From positions 8,749,274 through 8,813,273 of the forward strand of contig NC_092647.1 of the NCBI RefSeq assembly GCF_039555335.1: a DNA stretch of 64,000 nt. The letters are read 5' to 3'. The stretch comes from Amphiura filiformis. Taxonomy: Eukaryota > Echinodermata > Ophiuroidea > Amphilepidida > Amphiuridae. Below are positions 11,877 to 24,790 of the stretch, in pieces (positions within the stretch are counted from its first letter, which is position 1; each line of letters begins with the position of its first letter). A program made the translations under genes and the position numbers. The notes beneath the pieces were generated by a model. It did not search any database, had not been told where the DNA came from, and saw only the letters and a list, made by a program, of their open reading frames with translations.

Positions 11877-13075
11877 TCAATATGATTTAGCATAATTATT
11901 CCATAGCATGGTTGTACAAACTAAACAATTATACAAGTTGGTGAGAATTGACACTGAATTGGCCTACATTGGTTTGTATTCGTCATGTGCCGGGTCATGT
12001 GTAGTATATGACATAGTGTAAATCTCAGTCCATATGGAGCAGATCAAGAAGATAATGTTTTCGTTCAAGAAATTCCCTTTTAAAAGTGTTTTTCATCAGT
12101 TTTTAGGTCTCAGAAAGTATTCGTCATTCAAACTAATCATGCCACAGATTGAGATTCAACAGCATGCGTAGATGACGCATGATGGGTGAAACAGGAGTCA
12201 GCGGACCTACCTTTACATGTACTCATATTGTTTCAGTGACGCTCTAGGATATATCCAACTTTTTAGTTTAAACAGTTGTAAATCTTAAAAGTATCGCAGT
12301 TATGTCCGAGAGTCATGTAAGGTCTTATGGTATTTTCATATGGATTGAAATGATGTAAAAATGTTTGTACAAAAACACTACTTATCTCCAGTGCGTTGTA
12401 ATATTTGGATTGCCAAACATAAAGCATATTTAGCAGACATCAACACAAAGTGATGAAGAGGTTGGAAAGAAAGTGTGAACTTCTACACCCCTACATACAC
12501 AAGTCTCAATCATCGGTTTCTTTAAAATAACAAGTATCTTGCAAATGAGACCAAATATTCCACTTTATTGCCAACATTATACATACTCTAAAGGTATAAT
12601 TATTATTATTTAACAATGTTTGAGCCGTTGCTGCGCCTTTCTATGCTAAGTCACCTTTCATGGTATGCCTAAACTTATTCTCTTAAACAATTCCCCGAAG
12701 AGATCTACGTGTCCAAATGGGGTCTTTATTTTTATGTGTTGATAGCAAGACCTAGTGGAAAAGCCGGAAAGTCATTACCCTACTATTATAGTGACGCACC
12801 TTATTAAAGGTTTGAACTTGCTTTGTCTTGATAAGATGACGCGTTGACAAAACAAACAGATGTGAACTCCTTAATGCCAACAGGCAATGCCAGCTATTAT
12901 ACGTTTCAGCCAAAATGTCACCTCTTTGAAGTGTATTAAAGTACGCTGATGAGACAGATGCCCTGTTCAATCCTTAGTAAAACTAAAAGCTGTATTGATT
13001 TTACATTCAGTTATTTGTTCATTGCATCTACATCCACCCGGGACATCCACGAACCTTCACAGCCAATGTGCTCGG

Positions 13076-13190
13076 TGTGTGTGATAGGTATGTAATCCCT
13101 CTCTGGAACAGCTTGTCAGAAGCTGTAGTTGGGGCTACCACAAGCTACCACACTGTCGGCATATAAGCAGAGCATCTCCAGTGTCTACTT
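13076..13190 (+). pseudogene. LINE C-terminus relic
   Basis: Plus-strand translation reads RYVIPLWNSLSEAVVGATT, then after a one-base shift QSISSVYFK and a stop. The VIPLWNSLPxxVVxA pattern is the conserved end of CR1/Jockey-type LINE proteins. No reverse-transcriptase domain is attached. It lies opposite a second relic on the minus strand (13350-13620), so the two form an inverted pair with matching 3' sequence. Confidence 0.6.
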
Positions 13191-13349
13191 CAAATAACTG
13201 CATCCATCGTACATCACTCTGAGGTGGTATCCTGATTGAAGCTTGTATTGTAGTTGATGAAGTGATTTGGTTCTGCTGCAGAGGCAGAAGCTATATCCCT
13301 CTGTTGGATTATTCTTGGTATTTTCGTACAAAAGAGTAATATACGATGG

Positions 13350-13620
13350 ATGCAGTTATTTGAAGTAGACACAGGGGATGCTCTGCTTGAATGCCTACAG
13401 TGTGGTAGCCCCAACTACAGCTGCTGGCAAGCTGTTCCAGAGAGGGATTGCAGCCTAAAATGCAGGTGTTGGTATCGAAGGATGTGTCTTCTAGTGATGG
13501 TAATAAGAGATATCAGCAGATTAGGGTATCGATGTGTAACAAGGGGCCTAGCACAGTTCCTTGGGGTATATCTAGTGCTACTACCATTTGAGGCGCTCTC
13601 GCTCGCCACCGCTCAACCAA
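13350..13620 (-). pseudogene. Internally deleted LINE relic
   Basis: The minus strand encodes DIPQGTVLGPLL, the reverse-transcriptase motif before the catalytic YADD block, and shortly after IPLWNSLPAAVVGATT in another frame. The catalytic part between them is missing, so this is an internally deleted, frameshifted copy of a CR1/Jockey-like LINE. The last 95 bp are the inverted counterpart of 13096-13215. Confidence 0.6.
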
Positions 13621-14204
13621 AGTCAATTTCTAGTAAGCGATTTTACACTCGTCATAGACCGTGACTAAATATCGCTCGCTGCCAATCACTCAAAATTTAA
13701 TCTAATTTGGTCTACATACAACATGTACAAGTTACAGCACTTCCAATGTATTCTTTAATAACAGACAATTCGTATAGCCATTAATATCCCTGAAAACGAA
13801 AAAAAGGGGTTTCAACAGTGCTTTACTTAGTGTTTCATATTGCTATGTATGATCTTAAATACCTATATAGATCACCCACTCCCCCATGTTGGTGCCTCTA
13901 CAGGCTGAGTCAAAAAGAAGTAAACTCATGTTTGAGGGGCTGTAACTAGAGATCTGTAAGGAATCTGCTAAAAATGAAAATGTCATTGGAAAGAGCAAAT
14001 TCTACACGTCTAAATAAAAAAAAGAATTGTTGCAATTGCTTACAGCAAACTCAAGTTATATTCATTTGAATACAACCACCCATTTTTGTAGCTGCACACG
14101 GTTTCACTTCCCAAGTACCTATTATATTGACTGGTAATGCGCGATATTCCAATGCAAATAAAGGTGTGGTTTCGATCAATAATTGTCACTTAAAGGGTTC
14201 TTTT

Positions 14205-16148
14205 CAATATGTATTTTTCCTCATTGCACTACATTCTATATTCGTGGACAGTAAGTATTATTGTTCCAATTTTTAAGAAGGGTGATGTGAATAGTCCCTC
14301 AAATTACAGGCCTATTTCTCTTCTCGATGTCATAAGAAAAATTTTTATGCATATTATAAACAGTCGTTTGTATTCTTGGTGTGAAAATAATAATATTTTG
14401 CCTGAAAATCAAGCCGGTTTTAGGAAAGGCTATATGACTGTTGATAACATTTTTACACTCCATGGTATTATTCAAAAATTTTTGGTCAGAAAACGTGGTA
14501 AATGTTATTGTCTTTATGTTGATTTCTCGAGGGCCTTTGACAGCATACCTCGGAATAAGTTACTTAAAAAATTAAGGATATTGGTGTTAATGGTAAATTG
14601 TATAATATTCTTTGTAATATAAACAATATTTTAAAATCGTGTATTAAAAGTGGCTCACATCTTTCAGATCTCTTTGATTGCCCCTTTGGTCTTCGTCAGG
14701 GCTGCCAAATTAGCCCTCTTTCCTTCTCAATTTTTATTAGTGAGCTTTCAAGACTTCTTGATGTTAATGGTGGTCGTGGAATTCAACTTGATAATAACAC
14801 TGAAGTCAAATCATTGTTCTATGCAGATGATATTATTTTAGTTGCAGATAGTGTTGGTAGTTTAAAAAAACACATCGATGTTCTTGAATTGTTTTGTAAT
14901 ACTTGGGGCATGTCAGTAAATGTAGATAAGACCAAGGTTATCATAAACCGAAAAGGAGGCAAATCAGGAAGGTATGAAAAGTGGTTTTTCAAGGTAAAGA
15001 GCTTGAAATTGTTAGCGCCTATAAATATCTTGGTGTAATGGTTTCAACTGGTAATACTTTTACTGAAGCAACCAAAACGCTTGCTATGCAAGCAACAAAA
15101 GCAATGTATGCTTTAGAAAGTGCAATGAAAAAGGTTGGTGGTTTGCCCTTCTCTGCATATTTCAAAATTTTTGATTCAGTCATTGCACCTATTTTGCTTT
15201 ATGGTTCTGAGATCTGGGGTGTAAAAAGATATGATGCGATTGAGAATGTACATATTAAGGCCTGTAAAAAGTTTTTAGGGTATCATACAATACATCAAAT
15301 AGTGCTTCTTTGGGTGAGTGCGGAAGACCCCCTATGTATACTTTTCAGGTTGTGCGTTGTATAAAATATTGGTTGAAATTAATTTTTATGTCAAATGATA
15401 GATACCCAAAGAAATGTTATCTGATGCTTTTTAATTTAGATCAACGTGGTATGACAAATTGGACTACAAATATAAAACACTTATTGCAGACGTCTGGTTT
15501 CGGTGTAGTGTGGCAAACTCAAGATGTTGGTGATTTAAAATTATTTTTGAATATTTTTGCCACCAGAATTAGAGATATTTCCTTTCAAAATTGGTTTTCT
15601 GATATGAGTTCAAGGAATAAATTAAGAACCTACATTCAGTTCAAATCACTCCTTGCTCCTGAAAGGTACTTATTATTGATTAGAAATTTTGGTAAAAGAA
15701 GGGCCATGGCAAAATTAAGATGTTCCGATCACCCTCTCAGAATTGAAACTGGCAGGTGGAATAAAATAAACGCCGAGGAGAGGTTTTGCGAATTGTGCAA
15801 TGATGGTAGTGTTGAAGATGAATATCACTTTGTTTTGGTATGTCCCTTTTTTCGGATTTTAAGAGATAAGTACATTCCTGTTTTTTTATAGAGTCAATCC
15901 ATCATTATATAAGTTTATCTCTTTGATGAAAAATGAAGATATTAATGTTATTCAAACACTTTCAGAGTTTATTTATATTGCTCTCAAACTCAGGTATAAT
16001 ATGCATTCTGATACATAATGTTTCTCTATTAATCTAAATTGTTGATTTTTCTTTCATATGCATGTAAATAATGTCTGTCACCGTGTAATTATTGTTTGCT
16101 TTGTACTATGGGCTGGAGGCCTACGTACTTAATAAAATACAATGAATG
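14205..16148 (+). mobile_element. 5'-truncated LINE with frameshifted reverse transcriptase
   Basis: Four overlapping plus-strand frames (14209-14622, 14598-15038, 14981-15364, 15310-15891) join into one reverse transcriptase: IVPIFKKGD and NYRPISLL fingers, NQAGFRKG, a VDFSRAFD block, GLRQGCQISP, catalytic FYADDIILVAD at about 14819, then a YLGVMVS thumb and a C-terminal zinc-knuckle-like CELCN-x7-DEYHFVLVCP. At least three frameshifts separate the pieces. The endonuclease half is absent. The 3' end is marked by AATAAAATACAATGAATGAA at about 16130. Clade not resolved by eye. It lies inside the mariner-like transposon. Confidence 0.85.
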
Positions 16149-16171
16149 AATAAAACGGGCCAAATGGCAAC

Positions 16172-16592
16172 ATGGCACCACAATTTACCGAACGGGAGCG
16201 CACATTTCTGTCGACGAAGTATCATGATACTAAGGGCCCCACTGAAGTTCAGCGTCTTTTTCTTCTCCAATTTCCCACAGCTAATCGGATTCCACGGAAG
16301 GGAGCAGTATATAAGAATAAGAACAAGCTCAATGTACATGGGACACTAAGGAACAGACAACCTGAAGCTTCAGGCAGACCAAGAACTGCTATATAGATCA
16401 CAAGTGGACACTGTTAGAGTTAGACATGCGTTTATACAGCAAGACCCAAAGATCAGCTCAATACGCAATCCTTTACCCAACATTCCCCAATCAAGCTTCT
16501 GCCGGATCGTTCGTAAAGACTCGAATTGGTATCCCTGCAAACTACAGTACCGTCATGGACTTCATCCTGGGTTTATATGCATCGTTTGTTAA
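16172..16592 (+). pseudogene. Mariner-type transposase N-terminus, broken
   Basis: The first frame begins MAPQFTERERTFLS and ends RQPEASGRPRTA, the usual shape of the N-terminal helix-turn-helix of mariner/IS630-related transposases ending in a GRPRT linker. After an in-frame stop, a second frame (16404-16592) reads VRVRHAFIQQDPK, IPQSSFCRIVRK and PCKLQ, matching the second helix-turn-helix region of the same proteins. The catalytic domain is missing: the sequence runs directly into the right TIR. Confidence 0.65.
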
Positions 16593-16869
16593 GATATGAA
16601 AATGAAAGTTGTCATTTCAACAACAAATCCTGTTAGTACTTTGTTGATTCGTTAAAATCAACCAGCCGTGTGCAGCTACAAAAATGGTTGGTTATATTCA
16701 AATGAGTATAACTTGAGTTTGCTGTAAGCAATTGCAACAATTCATTTTTTTATTTAGACATGTAGAATTTGATCTTTTCAATGCTCTTTTCATTTATAGC
16801 AGATTCCTTACAGATCTTTAGTTACAGCCCTTCAAACACGAGTTTACTTCTTTTTGACTCAACCTGTAT

Positions 16870-17526
16870 GTGGGCTTCTGAACCAATATAATGGCCTAAA
16901 GGGTGCCCATTTTTGAGTACTTCGCGCGAATTTATTCTACTTCGGCACCAAATTTCACCAGTGTAGCTTCAATATGGCAATCACAATATACATAGCTATA
17001 CATGATATACGACTGGGTTGGTAATTGCAATCAACAGGAGGACTGTCCAATGATCAGTAATGATCCACCAAAATGTGTGCCCTTGTCCATGTCCCAAAGC
17101 AAAATCTGATGGGTCACTTTTATTAACTACTCTGTAAACAGAAACCTCGTACATGATGCAGTCATGTCTACAGTAGAATTCATCTCGACCTTTGCAGGAC
17201 TTAACCCCAATTAAAAGCTATTAAACCAAGATAACACTCATTGAAACAGCTCAACTGATTAAATCGGATCTTCTCTGGTTGTGCACATGTGTCTGTTTTA
17301 TATGTGCGGTACCGCTATGAGGTGCTATAATACAGCTTCAGTTGGGTAACTGATTATAAAGGAAACGCGAGGTAACAATGGTATGTGGACCTTTGTTCAC
17401 GAAATGAGACAATGGCCTGCTTTTTGTTAACCAGCATTCTTGAAAATGAGCAACATAATGATGACTTAACACGGTTTGGAAATAATTTCTTCATATTTTT
17501 GGTGTTATCTGTCGTTTACATATCCT
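16870..17526. other. No supportable gene
   Basis: AT-rich sequence with no long frame, clear repeat or RNA gene. Confidence 0.35.
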
Positions 17527-17900
17527 TCCTAAAACACAAAAGTGCGACTATTTCCAAACACCTAAATTAGCTAAAAATTTAGGACATGTTACAAAACTAT
17601 ATTTTCTAGAATTTCATAGAATAGTTTAAATGTAGCTTGTACCGGTTTTTTGTGGCATCCTTCAGAACGGAGCGGTCCGTTACCAATATAGCTCAATATT
17701 TTCGGTCAAATCTCCATTCAATTAACACGGGGAGTTGGCTAGCTATGAGCTAGCTATGCTTTGCCCTCACTCATATTCTACGAAAGTGCGACTATTTCTG
17801 AACTTCTAACCTAGCTGTAATTTTAGGTCATGTTAGAGAAATATATTTGCTAGAAGTTTGGAGAATAGTTTAAATATTGGCCGGTTATTTTTCACACAGT
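17527..17900 (+). repeat. Diverged two-unit tandem duplication
   Basis: AAAGTGCGACTATTT, TTTTAGG(A/T)CATGTTA, ATTTTCTAGAA/ATTTGCTAGAA and GAATAGTTTAAAT recur in order at 17536-17630 and 17783-17875, about 248 bp apart. Non-coding. Confidence 0.65.
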
Positions 17901-19966
17901 GATGTTAACTAGGCAAACGCAATATACTTCTAACATACACTATTTGTAAAGGTCGCGCGTCAATGGTGAGAGCACTGTGTATGGTGTATAGGAAAACGGA
18001 CAGTAACTGCAGTATGAAGTTCGAAAAGGCAATCCCTGAAGAATTGGATCAAGATTGTGATTCGTTTAATAAGTTGACGGGAAACCCCAGAGGAAAATAT
18101 TGACAGTTCTTACCCTGAACGTAGCTGCCGCCCCTCATATCACACATGGAAATCGTTGGAAATAATCTGTTTTGTTATGTTGAAATGTGGCCACTACACT
18201 ACACTCATTTTAGTAAAGCTAGAATATATGTAAGCGGGATCAGATAATGTTATGAAAATATTATTAGAATTTTTGGATCTTTTTTTTCATGTGTATTTGT
18301 TTCTTTGACAGTTAATGGACATGATGAAATTAATTAAAGCAAAGAGTCATTATGCCTACTTTCAACCTTAATTCCAGTAACGTAATATCTAATGTTGTAG
18401 AGATTAAGTGTAATTCTATGAATTAAAAAATGAATTTATTCAGCCTAATACAGGTTCAAATCTAAATCTTCGTCACATATGGCTAGGTATATCATGTATA
18501 TTGCACCTAGAAACAAAATAATGACGCATAGCTAATCACATTAAACACGTTAAAGATGTTATAGCATGTCTCAAAAATAATACATTCCACATCTACGTGT
18601 GTGTGACCCTACCATGCTTACATTAATCTGGGCCTAGGTTATACAGGTTGTATCAAAATGATTGGTACCCAGCAGTTGCAGTTTAAACTGTAATATTGCA
18701 GAGGTTGTTATGGGTTGTTATTTATTCTATCATTTCATCTATCCAGGTGAAGCCGTATTCAATCTCTGTTCGTCTTTCTGTCCATGTGCCTATCAAAAAT
18801 ACCATGCACGTAAATGTATTGGCTTGTATGAACATGGAGTGCTGGTTAATTTAACAACTGAGATCTTGATCGGTCGACAACAAAAGCTATACAAATCATT
18901 GAGTATAATATTGCCCACGCCGCGGTTAAGCCACAAAATTGTGCTAGTTCAGTTTCCCGGTTCCAGTTTATAACATAAGATCGTTTACCGCGGCTTCACA
19001 TGACTATTTAAATTTAAGATCCCGGTTTTGGATATTGTTTGAAAGTACGTTTTCTTTAGGAGATGATGGAGCAACATACATCCGCAGGTATTGGATGGTT
19101 TATCAATGAAGTGTTCCTCCGTTGGCTAAACGTAACATTTTAATACACTGACCGAGATCAAGATGGGTTCAATTGAGGTTTTATTGCGAGGTCAAACAGA
19201 TATACAGGCATAACGCAAACAGACTGTTAAGTTGAAAATTATTTTCCCTGCGTACAATACAAAAATATTGGGTAACAGGCTTACAGAGAATGACAAGTCA
19301 TTGGTTAGTAAGAAGAATACATTGACGGTGGTGCACGTTCGTAAAACTATACATAAACGACTAACAATCACCTTTGATTGATTGATTCACATGTTTTCAA
19401 AAACGCCTATGATTGAATATCCTGACCAAAATATGACCTTGACCAGATTTCTGACCAACCCTTTCGTCTACTACCCTGTTGCATTGCGGGATTTCCTAAT
19501 CATAGCGTTGCTTTTAACAGTTTCAAGCATCCAAGTCACGTCGTGCTCATTTTATTTTTATGTGTCATTTTCCGCTGCTTTAAAAGAAAAATGAAAAGTT
19601 GACTGGATGATGACTGCTGAATTTTGTAGGTATTATCCTTAGATATATACGCTATTTTATATTGCCTCCTGAAAATTATATAAATTCAATTACTATCATT
19701 AAGCTATAAGACCAATTAAAATGGTTGTATTAAAAGATAATCACATTCCATGTAATCTGTTTTAAAAATATGGTGTCCTTTTATAAAAGCCCTTTTACAT
19801 TAGCTGTTTCGACAGTAGTAGAAAACATTATAAGGCGACAATACTGACCCAGATTTTGTGTTGGGGGATTTAATCCTAATAATAAGAGGAATACAATTAG
19901 ATGTCCGTCAGCCCGTTGAACAAGGTTGTTATTGCGTTACCTGAAGTATTTAATGAAACCAATATA
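17901..19966. other. No supportable gene
   Basis: AT-rich intergenic-looking sequence. The largest frame (18662-18973, plus, 103 codons) starts beside a transposon end and matches no family I know. Apart from the TIR end at 18640 I see nothing definite. Confidence 0.35.
18640..18672 (+). repeat. Solo transposon end related to 59614-59822
   Basis: TATACAGGTTGTATCAAAAT then GATTGGTACC resembles both ends of the small element at 59.6 kb. I found no matching inverted end nearby, so this is a partial copy. Confidence 0.5.
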
Positions 19967-20505
19967 GACTAGTCAATTTACGTTTGAGCTAGAACAAATT
20001 GGAACACAAATAATTTTACTTGCTAATGACTCCAAACACCCTCCTGAACAACATATCCAAAAAGGAAAAATAGGGGAAATGGTAATTTGCGTATCGGCTC
20101 CAATTTTATATCAAAGTGGTCTCAAATTTTGAACAAAGAATAGTTTGCTATATCTCAGGTGTTTTGTGACCTGCGTAAAATCACGAAATAGTCAAGGTTA
20201 ACATGACCGATTTAACGGGCTTAGAATTTTTGCCCTGTTACCCAGGTATCGAAACACCGGAGATATGGCAAACTATTCTAAATGTAACATTTGATCTTTA
20301 TGTCCATAACTCAAGAACTGTACAATTTGGAAATTTGAGCCCTGCATTCGGGGGGTCATTTTGGATATAATTATATATAAATTACCGCCCCCCCCTTCCT
20401 TTTTCTCCTTTTTAGATATGTTGTTCAGGATGGTGCTTAGAGTTTAGAGTAACCAGCAAGTCAACTTAACATTGGTGTTCAATTTTGAACTTAAATTGAC
20501 TAGTC
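19967..20505. mobile_element. Foldback element, about 540 bp
   Basis: GACTAGTCAATTTA starts the left arm and its inverse ends the right arm at 20505. Within the arms, CCTCCTGAACAACATATC (about 20041) pairs with GATATGTTGTTCAGGATG (about 20416), and AATAGTTTGC(T)ATATCTC pairs with its inverse nearer the centre. Arm length is well over 100 bp. No coding sequence. Confidence 0.7.
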
Positions 20506-21393
20506 AGGCTAATATACTGGTTTGATATACGACTTTGAGGAACGTTAATGTCCCATTTGTGATTCTTTCGGTTAAGGACACTTAGTGATTCGCTAAATCC
20601 AAAAATATAAAAAAATACAAACTTCAGATTTTGTACAAGGAAGGATAATATTATGTTAACCATGTAAACATACTTTGCAAGTTTAGGTCATTTCAATAAA
20701 ATCTGTTGATGGAATGTGAACACTCCGGTTGCTTTAATTAAGAACTTGACAAATAGGTATACAAAGGGAAATTGACCTGAAACTGTGAATGTATATTTCA
20801 CTGAGACTTTTTATTCCTCAAAAGTTCAAGAGTTTATTCAAACGAAGTTCGTTTTCCTATTTTGATCCATATCTAGAAACCGCAAGGTTTGTCATCCATG
20901 CAGTCTGCTTTCCTCAGAATGTGAATTGTTACTTGTAATAATATTTTTATGATGGTCGCAACTGTAAAAACTGTGCTTGCGAAAAAATGAAAACTTTCAA
21001 AGAGTTATCAAAGTATCACTTTTGTTAACAACTGTAAAAACGCTGCAAGTTGACACCCGGAGTTGACAATCATAATCATTAGAAAATGATGCGATGGGCT
21101 TTGGGAATGGTCTTTTAAAAATCTGCCAAACCATGCAGGTGTCTACCCATTGTTTTCGAGGTAAATCATTTCCTTTGTCTAGAAATAAAACGAAATTCTT
21201 CTTACTGCAGTTTCCGTGAATGATTCAGTACGATTAGAATAAAATAAGTCATGAGTTCAAAGCACTCGTTATGGAATTAATTTTCAAAGGGAAGCAGGTC
21301 ACATTTTTTGAAAACAAATTATAAACAAGCATAATTTAAGTTGCCCATTCGTATTGAAAATGTCATTGACCAACCAAACGAACCAAACGTTCC
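20506..21393. other. No supportable gene
   Basis: AT-rich sequence. If the candidate gene at 21394-25694 is real, this would be its 3' flank. No other signal. Confidence 0.3.
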
Positions 21394-21612
21394 CTAAGAA
21401 GCCGTTTGACTGAGAGGTGAATCAATATTAGGATATGTGCCGGCATTCAGTGGAGACATTGTCATATCCAAGGATGCCAGATTGATAGAAAGGATCGGTG
21501 TTGGCTGATATTTGTTGTGATGGGTAATTTCAGATGGCACATGTTGGTAACGTTGATTGGGGTTTAAAGTTTTGATAGAATGACTCAAAAATAATTCACG
21601 GGTACTTTAATA
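21394..21612 (-). CDS. Candidate terminal exon, tail-like, unknown gene
   Basis: A minus-strand frame of normal complexity ends in TAG at 21394. It opens after an upstream stop, and possible acceptors lie at TTAAAG (exon from about 21612) or TTTTTGAG (from about 21594), both leaving one base before the first full codon. The peptide includes NQRYQHVPSE, KYQPTPIL and TYPNIDSPL: serine, proline and tyrosine rich, like a cytoplasmic tail. That entry phase would suit the signal-peptide exon at 25606-25694 (which ends with two bases), but no intervening exons were established. Function unknown. Confidence 0.35.
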
Positions 21613-21867
21613 TCTGAATCTGTTCGATAACAGATATTATTGGTTTTTAATCAATTAGGCTAATTACGATAATAATTACAGAAATTCCTTACGGAAGTGT
21701 TTTCTTATAGGTTCTGATCCGAAAGAATAAACAATCCTATCCAACTGACCAATGCCACGGTGACCGGGATGATGACGTTTTGAGATATCGATGCAAGAAT
21801 ATCCATAGAAGTGTCCCGGCTGTCGAATTTGGCGCTGTAGGCCTAATTTTTACGTTTTTAGATTTTT

Positions 21868-22083
21868 GTGACCAAAACATACGGGTGCGAGTCATGGGTA
21901 ATCACCAAGGACATGGAAAACAAGATCAATGCCTTTGCAACATCGTGCTACATGTTAAACATCAAGCGTGTGGATCGGATTCCAAATGAAACCATCTACA
22001 ATCTGGCCAACACCACTCCACTGGTGGCCAGAGTCAAGATTAATTCATCAACTCAAATTTCTCGGCCATATACTGCGTCTTGA
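21868..22083 (+). pseudogene. LINE C-terminal fragment
   Basis: The translation GCESWVITKDMENKINAFAT followed by CYMLNIKRVDRIPNETIY is the typical post-reverse-transcriptase region of RTE/CR1-type LINEs (YGCESWTLTK, then a NAF-x-C-R motif). It is truncated on both sides. Related in kind to the fragment at 50593-51006. Confidence 0.6.
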
Positions 22084-22249
22084 AGACGACGAGCTGTGAA
22101 AGATATGCCCTTTATATTCAAGTATATGCAAATACTCAAGAATTTTCATATTGAAAGCTGTATTGAAAAATGTGTGCTAAATTGGTCTACATTTCATTCT
22201 TACTTGTAACAAACGGCTCTATGGAAATCACATCCAACTATATATTCAG

Positions 22250-22560
22250 ACGACCAATGGTGATCATATCAACCAAGTTTCATGACAATCCAACTATATT
22301 ATTATCAGTAACTGTTAGTCTTGATTTGACCTTGATGGTTTTGACGCTTAATTGTGATTACATGCGCCACGTTTTATGACAATCAATACTCAGTTACCAT
22401 GAAATGACCTTGACCTTGAACATTATGACAATACAACAATATATACTTAGTCGACCTCAAATGACCTTTAACAAGTTTGGCGCAGAATTATGATCTACAA
22501 ATCTGACAATCTAAACTCACCTTGGATGACCTTGACCTAACCGTCAACATTTTCGCGCTT
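22250..22560 (+). repeat. ATGACCTTGACCTT-rich sequence
   Basis: Phrases such as TGACCTTGACCTT, GACCTTGATGG and CATGACAATC recur irregularly at 22280-22560, giving a degenerate repeat. The open frame across it (22170-22379) is not credible as a gene. Confidence 0.4.
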
Positions 22561-24499
22561 CCTGTCAACTCTCATTTATAACTCCAAACTTCTGTCTTTT
22601 TGCCTTTCCGATCATTTACCAATATTTAGTACAGTACAGTTTTTGGAGCAGCGCCCCCCCCCCAGGCCCGCTCCCTATTTAATTTCACCAAAACAACCTA
22701 CAGACGAATGGTGCTTCTCCGTGACTTTCATTGATACACCATTGAACAAACACGCGATAAATGAGCTTAAAATGAATAAATTAATAACTTAAGGGTGCTG
22801 TGAGTGGTCTGTATCATGATGTGATTGTTTCCTCATTAAGCAAACGCCTGTTCAGTAGATTCGACATTCGGGTCATGCTGTGTATAGCATAATTGGGTCA
22901 ATTAAGATAAAATTCGTTTCATGCACATGATTATGGCTAGTAGGGTAATGTAGGCCTATATGTTGAATTGCACCACAACTAAGGGTATGCATGATTGCTA
23001 TAATATTAGCCTACTATTCCTTAGCCATATTGCCAAAAGGGAACACTAAGTCTGTTTTGTCTATTAAACATAGCAAGAAAGTCTTGGTGAAAACTATGCG
23101 TCTTTCTGCACAGTGTACTGTTAGTTACAAGCACATTATCATGGATGTATAGATTGCTAGAGGTATAGTACTTCTGCCAAGTTATTGTGGATAAGTAGAA
23201 TTTAATGTCAAATACTATATAGATCATAAAAACTTCATTTTGTGAACGGATTGTCAATAATCACTATGCACATCTATTCTAACAAGTAGAGTCTTTCAAA
23301 AAGACACATTTCACGGATCAGGTGTATAGAAATTGTTCTTCCATTTTCATATCTAACCTACTCTGCACTGATCTTACAATAAATTAGTGATTTGAGGCAT
23401 AATGACTCCTACATCCTCTCTCCATCCAGCCAGCAAGAAACTCATTATCACTATCATAGGCTTATTGAAATTCAATTAATATACCATGCAGATAATAACC
23501 TTGGCCCAATAATTATTTGGGATTCAATTAAGATATGCAAACATTTATACTGGGTAGATAACAGGAATTAAGTTTTGTCAGTTGGAAGGAATTGAGTAAA
23601 TCGCCTGTATCAAAATAGCAGTGTATTTTTCATATATGCAGTAATATGCTCAGCCTTATCACAAAATAAACAATAGCATTGACCTTACCCACCAATCAGT
23701 AAAGCCTATTATAATCATGTGATGGCTCAATCCAATAGTAAACATGCTTAGAAAAAAGGCAAAAAAATAGTCCTGGCTGCCATTGTCTCAATACAAGATA
23801 AGATGTGCTAAAAAGTCCTTGTCATATGGGGCCGGATTTATAAAGGGATACAAACCTGGGTATGAGGCATTAGGAATTATTTCCTAGCCTCATAATCACA
23901 AGGTTGATGGGCTACAATAGTTATTCAAGACACAGTGTATGTAAAGGATAAACTGTGCATATGAGATATGGGTTCAAGTCGGGGTTCAAGTGGGGGAACT
24001 GCCGTGAACAAAAATACTTTTGTCAAGTAGGCTTTGGGGTGTTAATTAATATCTCGGCGCGTTTAGAAAAGTTAGACCGGTCTAATTGGACTAGACAATG
24101 TAAGATCATGCGCTAAGAGGTCATAAGCGTTTATATTTTTTTTATCATGTTAATATACGGGGGAAATTAAAAGTAAATGGCAAAGTCGCCTAAGTCTGTA
24201 TAAGATTGTTTCATTTTAGTATGGTGTCAATTAAAAATGAACTTTAGATTAAACTATAAAACTATATAATTGCTATAACCCCACAATCCAACTACAGTAT
24301 TGGAACGAGGAGAGTTGCTGTTTGGGCTTTGATTTCCACACAATATAAAGTAAGATAGGTAGATCCCCAGAGTATTAAGGGTACACGTCACAAACATTTC
24401 AATGTATCAGTAAAAATGTTGCAATTGTGTGGGGCAACTTATGTAACTCTCCCATTCCATGTAACCGTGGTAACCATAAGCTGGTAGATTCCAGATGGA
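22561..24499. other. No supportable gene; possible intron of the 21.4-25.7 kb candidate
   Basis: AT-rich. One weak minus-strand exon-like stretch (about 23689-23746) has a strong pyrimidine tract before its AG and a GTAAGG donor, and is open in one frame, but nothing else supports it. Confidence 0.3.
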
Positions 24500-24790
24500 T
24501 GTTGTTTTAAAAGGAACATCAGAAATGTTCTTAAGATGTTTTTTCAAACGTTTTAATATTAACATTTAAATGTCGAGTTATATAAAGGTCATGAAAGCGT
24601 TTTTAAAACGTTATTGCAAATATTTTGGGCAAACATTTATCGCAAAATATTTTTTCAATCTCAAAATAACATTCTATTTAGAATGTTTTGTATCAAGTTT
24701 TCAAAAATGTTTTTGGAATGTTATTAAAACGTTTTTATACCCTTTATATAACCCGACATTTAAACGTTTTCTGTAAAACATTTTGTGTTT
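24500..24790. mobile_element. AT-rich foldback repeat
   Basis: CATTTAAATGTCGAGTTATA at about 24564 pairs with TATAACCCGACATTTAAACG at about 24744, and AAACGTT words are mirrored across the element. The plus-strand frame through it is an artefact of the repeat. Confidence 0.5.

Larger units (their letters stand above)
13901..16866 (+). mobile_element. Mariner-like DNA transposon split by a LINE
   Basis: Inverted ends of about 200 bp lie at 13901-14110 and 16660-16866, starting CAGGCTGAGTCAAAAAGAAG and CAGGTTGAGTCAAAAAGAAG read inward. TA flanks each end (13899-13900 and 16867-16868), typical of Tc1/mariner insertion. Inside the right part are transposase N-terminal fragments (16172-16592). 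A reverse-transcriptase-bearing LINE occupies about 14205-16148. The catalytic DDE region is absent, so the transposon is dead. Confidence 0.75.

Noticed and set aside
21660..21800. Minus-strand hydrophobic frame reading VIIPVTVALVSWIGLF as a membrane exon
   Set aside because: The frame hits a stop before the only good donor (CTTCC|GTAAGG), and the frame that is open to that donor is not hydrophobic.
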